Shown piece by piece: positions 60,427 through 64,000 of a stretch of DNA of 64,000 bases (position 1 is its first letter; each line of letters starts with the position of its first letter). Source of the stretch: Mycobacterium sp. 3519A. GTDB lineage: Bacteria > Actinomycetota > Actinomycetes > Mycobacteriales > Mycobacteriaceae. The notes under the pieces were generated by a model. It saw only the letters and a list, made by a program, of their open reading frames with translations. It was not told the origin of the DNA and did no database searches. The stretch lies in NCBI RefSeq assembly GCF_900240945.1, contig NZ_OESG01000013.1:1900888-1964887 (forward strand), written 5' to 3'. The translations under genes were made by a program, and so were the position numbers.

Positions 60427-61626
60427 ATGACCTCGGAGAACGCCTACCTCGTCGGCCTGCGCCTGGCCGGCAAGAAGGTCGTGGTCGTCGGGGGTGGCAC
60501 GGTGGCGCAGCGCCGCCTGCCGCTGCTGATCGCCAACGGCGCCGACGTGCACGTCGTCACCCGCACCGCGACCCCGGCCGTCGAGGGTATGCCCGGAATC
60601 ACGTTGACGCTGCGGGAGTTTCGCGATGGCGACCTCGACGACGCGTGGTATGTGATCGCGGCCACCGACGATCCGGCCGTCAACGCCGCCGTCGTCGCCG
60701 AGGCCGACCGCAGGCACATCTTCTGCGTCCGCGCCGACATCGCCCGTGGGGGCACCGCCGTTACACCCGCATCATTCGAATACGAGGGGTTGTCCGTCGG
60801 GGTGCTGGCCGGCGGTGAGCACCGCCGCTCGGCGGCCATCCGGTCGGCCATCCACGAGGCGCTGCAACAGGGGGTCATCACCGCCGAGGCGCCCGGGGCC
60901 GTGCACGGCGGCGTCGCGCTGGTCGGCGGCGGACCCGGTGACCCGGAGTTGATCACCGTGCGGGGCAGGCGACTGCTGGCGCACGCGGACGTCGTCGTCG
61001 CCGACCGGCTTGCCCCGCAGGAACTGCTGGCCGAACTGCCGCCGCAGGTCGAGGTCATCGATGCCGCGAAGATCCCGTACGGCCGGGCGATGGCGCAGGA
61101 CGCGATCAACGAGGTGATGATCGAGCGGGCCAAGGAGGGCAAGTTCGTCGTCCGGCTCAAGGGCGGGGACCCGTTCGTGTTCGCGCGCGGCTACGAGGAA
61201 GTGATCGCGTGCGCAGAAGCCGGGATTCCGGTCACCGTCGTGCCGGGTGTGACGAGTGCCATAGCGGTTCCCGCGCTGGCCGGCGTTCCGGTCACACATC
61301 GGCACGTCACGCATGAATTCGTGGTGGTCAGCGGCCATGTTGCGCCCGACCACCCCGAATCGTTAGTGAATTGGAATGCGCTGGCCGCGCTGTCCGGGAC
61401 GATCGTGTTGCTGATGGCCGTCGAGCGCATCGAGTTGTTCGCCAAGGTGTTGTTGGAAGGCGGTCGACCTGCGGATACGCCGGTGCTCGTGGTGCAGCAC
61501 GGCAGCACGTCCGCTCAGCGAACTTTGCGTGCCACGCTTTCCGACGCCCCGGAGCGGATCCGCGAGGAGGGCATCAGGCCCCCGGCGATCATCGTGATCG
61601 GCTCCGTCGCGGCCTTCGCCGGATAA
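60427..61626 (+). CDS. cysG: Siroheme synthase CysG (uroporphyrinogen-III methyltransferase + precorrin-2 dehydrogenase)
   Basis: A 399-residue two-domain enzyme making precorrin-2 and oxidising it toward sirohydrochlorin/siroheme. Residues about 1-150 form the NAD-dependent dehydrogenase/ferrochelatase part (VVVVGGGTVAQRRLPLL). Residues about 160-399 form the S-adenosylmethionine-dependent methyltransferase (LVGGGPGDPELITVRGRRLL, VVRLKGGDPFVFARGYEE, VPGVTSAIAVPALAGVPVTHR). ATG 60427 is preferred over GTG 60400 because it gives the standard MTSENAYLVGLRL-like start. Precorrin-2 is also the entry to cobalamin synthesis, which fits its place after cobB. Confidence 0.93.
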   Translation: MTSENAYLVGLRLAGKKVVVVGGGTVAQRRLPLLIANGADVHVVTRTATPAVEGMPGITLTLREFRDGDLDDAWYVIAATDDPAVNAAVVAEADRRHIFCVRADIARGGTAVTPASFEYEGLSVGVLAGGEHRRSAAIRSAIHEALQQGVITAEAPGAVHGGVALVGGGPGDPELITVRGRRLLAHADVVVADRLAPQELLAELPPQVEVIDAAKIPYGRAMAQDAINEVMIERAKEGKFVVRLKGGDPFVFARGYEEVIACAEAGIPVTVVPGVTSAIAVPALAGVPVTHRHVTHEFVVVSGHVAPDHPESLVNWNALAALSGTIVLLMAVERIELFAKVLLEGGRPADTPVLVVQHGSTSAQRTLRATLSDAPERIREEGIRPPAIIVIGSVAAFAG

Positions 61627-61645
61627 AGGATTCTTAAGATTACTG

Positions 61646-61651
61646 TAAGGT
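61646..61651 (+). promoter_or_regulatory. Possible efpA -10 element
   Basis: TAAGGT fits the mycobacterial TAnnnT -10 pattern and lies 8 bp before the efpA ATG, so transcription from it would give an almost leaderless mRNA. No convincing -35 element is seen. The 33-bp cysG-efpA gap is unusually A/T-rich for this window. Confidence 0.3.
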
Positions 61652-61659
61652 AACCAGCT

Positions 61660-63240
61660 ATGACGGCTCTCAATGACGCAGAGCGAGCTGCCATCCGTCG
61701 TGATGCCGAAGGTGGGGCTAACAGGGGGCTTCCGATAAACGTGGACCACTCTGGGCTCGAGCAAACAGGCAGGTCCCCGGCTTGGCTACCCTCGCGGCGG
61801 TTCGTCGCCGCGGTGATCGCGATCGGCGGCATGCAACTGCTCGCCACCATGGACAGCACCGTCGCGATCGTCGCGCTTCCTAAGATTCAGGACGAGCTGA
61901 GCCTGTCCGACGCCGGACGCAGCTGGGTGATCACCGCCTACGTGCTGACCTTCGGCGGGCTGATGCTGCTCGGCGGCCGACTGGGCGACACCATCGGCCG
62001 CAAGCGCACGTTCATCGCAGGCGTCGCGCTGTTCACCATCGCCTCGATCCTGTGCGGGCTGGCGTGGAACGAGGCCACCCTGGTCACCGCCCGACTGCTG
62101 CAGGGCGTCGGCGCGGCGATCGCGTCGCCGACGGCGCTGGCACTGATCGCGACCACGTTCCCGAAGGGGCCCGCGCGCAACGCCGCCACCGCGATCTTCG
62201 CCGCAATGACCGGCGTCGGCTCGGTGATGGGACTGATCGTCGGCGGCGCGCTGACCGAGGTGTCCTGGCGGTGGGCGTTCCTGATCAACATCCCGATCGG
62301 CCTGCTGATGATCCAGTTGGCCCGCACCACGCTTCGCGAGACGCACCGCGAGCGGCTGAAGCTCGACGCCGCAGGCGCCATCCTGGCGACGCTGGCGTGC
62401 ACGTTCGCGGTGTTCGGCTTCTCGATGGGCCCCGAACACGGCTGGCTCAAGCCGTTGACGGTGGGCTCCGGACTCGCCGCGCTGACCTTCTTCGTCGCGT
62501 TCCTCTACGTCGAGCGCACCGCCGAAAACCCGGTCGTGCCTTTCGAACTGTTCAAGGAGCGCAACCGGGTGGCGACGTTCGCCGCCGTCTTCCTCGCAGG
62601 CGGCGTGATGTTCACGCTGACCGTGCTGATCGGCCTGTACGTGCAGGACATCATGGGCTACAGCGCATTACGCGCAGGCGTCGGCTTCATCCCGTTCGTG
62701 ATCGCGCTCGGCATCGGGCTGGGCCTGTCGTCGCATCTGGTGTCGCTGTTCCCGCCGCGGGTGCTCGTGATCGCTGGCGGCGTGCTGGTGCTCGGCGCGA
62801 TGATCTACGGCTCGACGCTCAACGGCGGCATCCCGTACTTCCCGAACCTGGTGGTGCCCATCGTGGTCGGCGGGTTCGGCATCGGCATGATCGTCGTCCC
62901 GTTGACCGTGTCGGCCATCGCCGGAGTGGGCTTCGACCAGATCGGCCCGGTGTCGGCGATCGCGTTGATGCTGCAGAACCTCGGCGGGCCGGTCGTGCTG
63001 GCAGTGATCCAGGCGGTCATCACATCGCGCACGCTGTATCTCGGCGGCACCACCGGACCGGTGAAGAACATGGACAGCACGCAACTGCACGCCCTGGATC
63101 AGGGCTACACCTATGGTCTGCTGTGGGTGGCCGCGGTCGCGGTGATCGTCGGCGCGGTGGCACTGTTCATCGGCTACACCTCCGAGCAGGTGGCGCATGC
63201 GCAAGAGGTCAAGGACGCGATCGATTCCGGAGAGCTCTAG
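61660..63240 (+). CDS. efpA: MFS efflux pump EfpA
   Basis: A 526-residue major facilitator of the 14-span DHA2 (QacA) subfamily, exporting drugs or lipophilic compounds with proton exchange. The N-terminal cytosolic segment of about 45 residues precedes span 1 (VIAIGGMQLLATMDSTVAIVALP, which contains the DHA2 motif D1-like LDxT variant MDST). Motif A is GGRLGDTIGRKRTF, and motif C is in GVGSVMGLIVGGALTEVSWRWAF. It matches mycobacterial EfpA (Rv2846c) in length, order and neighbour cysG. A second copy follows. Confidence 0.95.
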   Translation: MTALNDAERAAIRRDAEGGANRGLPINVDHSGLEQTGRSPAWLPSRRFVAAVIAIGGMQLLATMDSTVAIVALPKIQDELSLSDAGRSWVITAYVLTFGGLMLLGGRLGDTIGRKRTFIAGVALFTIASILCGLAWNEATLVTARLLQGVGAAIASPTALALIATTFPKGPARNAATAIFAAMTGVGSVMGLIVGGALTEVSWRWAFLINIPIGLLMIQLARTTLRETHRERLKLDAAGAILATLACTFAVFGFSMGPEHGWLKPLTVGSGLAALTFFVAFLYVERTAENPVVPFELFKERNRVATFAAVFLAGGVMFTLTVLIGLYVQDIMGYSALRAGVGFIPFVIALGIGLGLSSHLVSLFPPRVLVIAGGVLVLGAMIYGSTLNGGIPYFPNLVVPIVVGGFGIGMIVVPLTVSAIAGVGFDQIGPVSAIALMLQNLGGPVVLAVIQAVITSRTLYLGGTTGPVKNMDSTQLHALDQGYTYGLLWVAAVAVIVGAVALFIGYTSEQVAHAQEVKDAIDSGEL

Positions 63241-63313
63241 CGGCTTGTGCGCGTTTTCGAGCGCTGAGCGCGCCTGAAGGTGCTCAAATCGCCAATCGGT
63301 AGGCTGGCAAGCC

Positions 63314-64000
63314 ATGTCTGCCGGGGAGTCAACTGAACGCTCCACGGCGCCCCTGTCCTCTTCGGTGCTGGGCATCGCGATCATCGCGATCACCGGCATG
63401 CAGCTCATGTCGACGCTCGACGGCACCATCGTCATCGTCGCGCTGCCGCGGATGCAGGCCGAGTTGGACCTCTCCGACGCCGCCAAAAGCTGGGTCATCA
63501 CCTCCTACGTCTTGGCGTTCGGCGGACTGCTGCTGCTTGGCGGGCGGGTCGGCGACGCTATCGGACACAAGCGGGCATTCCTGTCCGGTGTCGGCGTGTT
63601 CACGATCGCCTCGCTGGTGTGCGGGCTGGCCACCGAACCCGTCACGCTGATCGTGGCCCGCGCGGTGCAGGGCGCAGGCGCCGCGGTGGCCGCCCCGACC
63701 GGCCTTGCGCTGATCGCCACGACCTACGCCGTCGGCCAGGCCCGCAACAGAGCGCTCGCGATCTCGGCGGCGATGCAGGGCATCGGGTCGGTGCTCGGCC
63801 TGGTACTCGGCGGGGCGCTCACGGTGATCTCGTGGCGGTTGGCGTTCCTGATCAACGTGCCGATCGGCATCGCGATCATCACCATCGCGGTGCTGCGGTT
63901 GGGCGAGACGCATCACGAACGACTCAAGCTCGACGTCACGGGCGCGCTGCTGGCCACCCTGGGCTGCACGTCGGCGGTGTTCGTGTTCACGCAGGGGCCG
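63314..64000 (+). CDS. Second EfpA-like MFS efflux pump, 3'-truncated by the window edge
   Basis: ATG 63314 opens a frame that is still open at the window end, giving 229 residues. The protein aligns along its whole visible length with EfpA: span 1 has ITGMQLMSTLDGTIVIVALP, followed by SWVITSYVLAFGGLLLLGGRVGDAIGHKRAFL (motif A), GAGAAVAAPTGLALIATTY, IGSVLGLVLGGALTVISWRLAF and ETHHERLKLDVTGALLATLG. The N-terminal cytosolic tail is shorter (about 15 residues). It lies 73 bp after efpA in the same direction, so this is a tandem duplication. Confidence 0.9.
   Translation, partial: MSAGESTERSTAPLSSSVLGIAIIAITGMQLMSTLDGTIVIVALPRMQAELDLSDAAKSWVITSYVLAFGGLLLLGGRVGDAIGHKRAFLSGVGVFTIASLVCGLATEPVTLIVARAVQGAGAAVAAPTGLALIATTYAVGQARNRALAISAAMQGIGSVLGLVLGGALTVISWRLAFLINVPIGIAIITIAVLRLGETHHERLKLDVTGALLATLGCTSAVFVFTQGP

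Noticed and set aside
61627..61659. Iron (IdeR) box before efpA
   Set aside because: The A/T-rich sequence contains TTAC...GTAA symmetry but not the 19-base IdeR consensus. Only a weak -10 element is credible.
1..64000. tRNA, rRNA, CRISPR arrays, insertion sequences, prophage genes
   Set aside because: No cloverleaf-like sequence, no regularly spaced direct repeats and no transposase, integrase or phage structural protein was seen on either strand.

Overview
The window reads as chromosomal DNA of a fast-growing mycobacterium (Mycolicibacterium type). Base composition is high in G+C throughout, and several genes are characteristic of the group: mycothione reductase (mtr), the efflux pump efpA, a penicillin-binding lipoprotein, mapB, glnA4 and nicT. 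From memory of the M. tuberculosis H37Rv gene order, the backbone matches Rv2864c (PBP lipoprotein) - Rv2862c - mapB - glnA4/Rv2859c/aldC/Rv2857c - nicT - mtr - Rv2854 - mqo - Rv2851c - Rv2850c - cobO - cobB - cysG - efpA. Large blocks not in that order are interleaved. No tRNA, rRNA, CRISPR array, IS element or phage gene was seen. No gene-free stretch exceeds 300 bases.

Region 1 (1-6450): partial DUF1501 protein, PBP lipoprotein, DUF1707 protein, NTF2-like protein, mapB, cobQ. Region 2 (6431-18027): sugar/polyol catabolism. It holds a LacI regulator divergent from a ManA-like isomerase and an ABC importer, then class II aldolase, FGGY kinase, DeoR regulator, PfkB kinase, zinc polyol dehydrogenase, HAD phosphatase and an SDR. 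Two LacI-type operators lie in the lacI/manA gap. Region 3 (18046-24544): lipoprotein, an alpha/beta-hydrolase-fold protein lacking its nucleophile, the two-gene osmolyte pathway for N-acetylglutaminylglutamine amide, and an APC permease.

Region 4 (24600-38502): amine metabolism. One operon carries an ethanolamine-permease-like transporter, FGGY kinase, glycerol-1-phosphate-dehydrogenase-like enzyme, an unrecognised TIM-barrel-like protein and a GntR/UTRA regulator. The next carries GlnA4, a gamma-glutamyl hydrolase, aldehyde dehydrogenase, SDR and a FadR-type regulator. A 24-base sequence with 20 identical positions sits upstream of both operons. This combination of gamma-glutamylation enzymes with polyol enzymes is my best candidate for an undescribed pathway. 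A ROK regulator and another APC permease follow, with a clear operator between them. Region 5 (38510-49696): an orphan sensor kinase, a GreA/B-like factor, a D-amino-acid-dehydrogenase-like flavoprotein, an SPW protein, PucR, ArsR and GntR regulators, and a HAD / choline-kinase-like / FAD-GcvT dehydrogenase set probably acting on an N-methylated amine.

Region 6 (49697-50731): a visibly less G+C-rich island with an NTF2-like and a PPOX-type gene. Region 7 (50969-64000): nicT, mtr and a lysophospholipase-like hydrolase, mqo, a GNAT, then chelatase ATPase - cobO - cobB - cysG - efpA and a second, truncated efpA-like pump. Cobalt/nickel uptake, metal chelation, corrin adenosylation and both glutamine-dependent corrin amidations are therefore in the window. 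A similar palindromic repeat ends just before the ribosome-binding sites of both cobQ and cobB.
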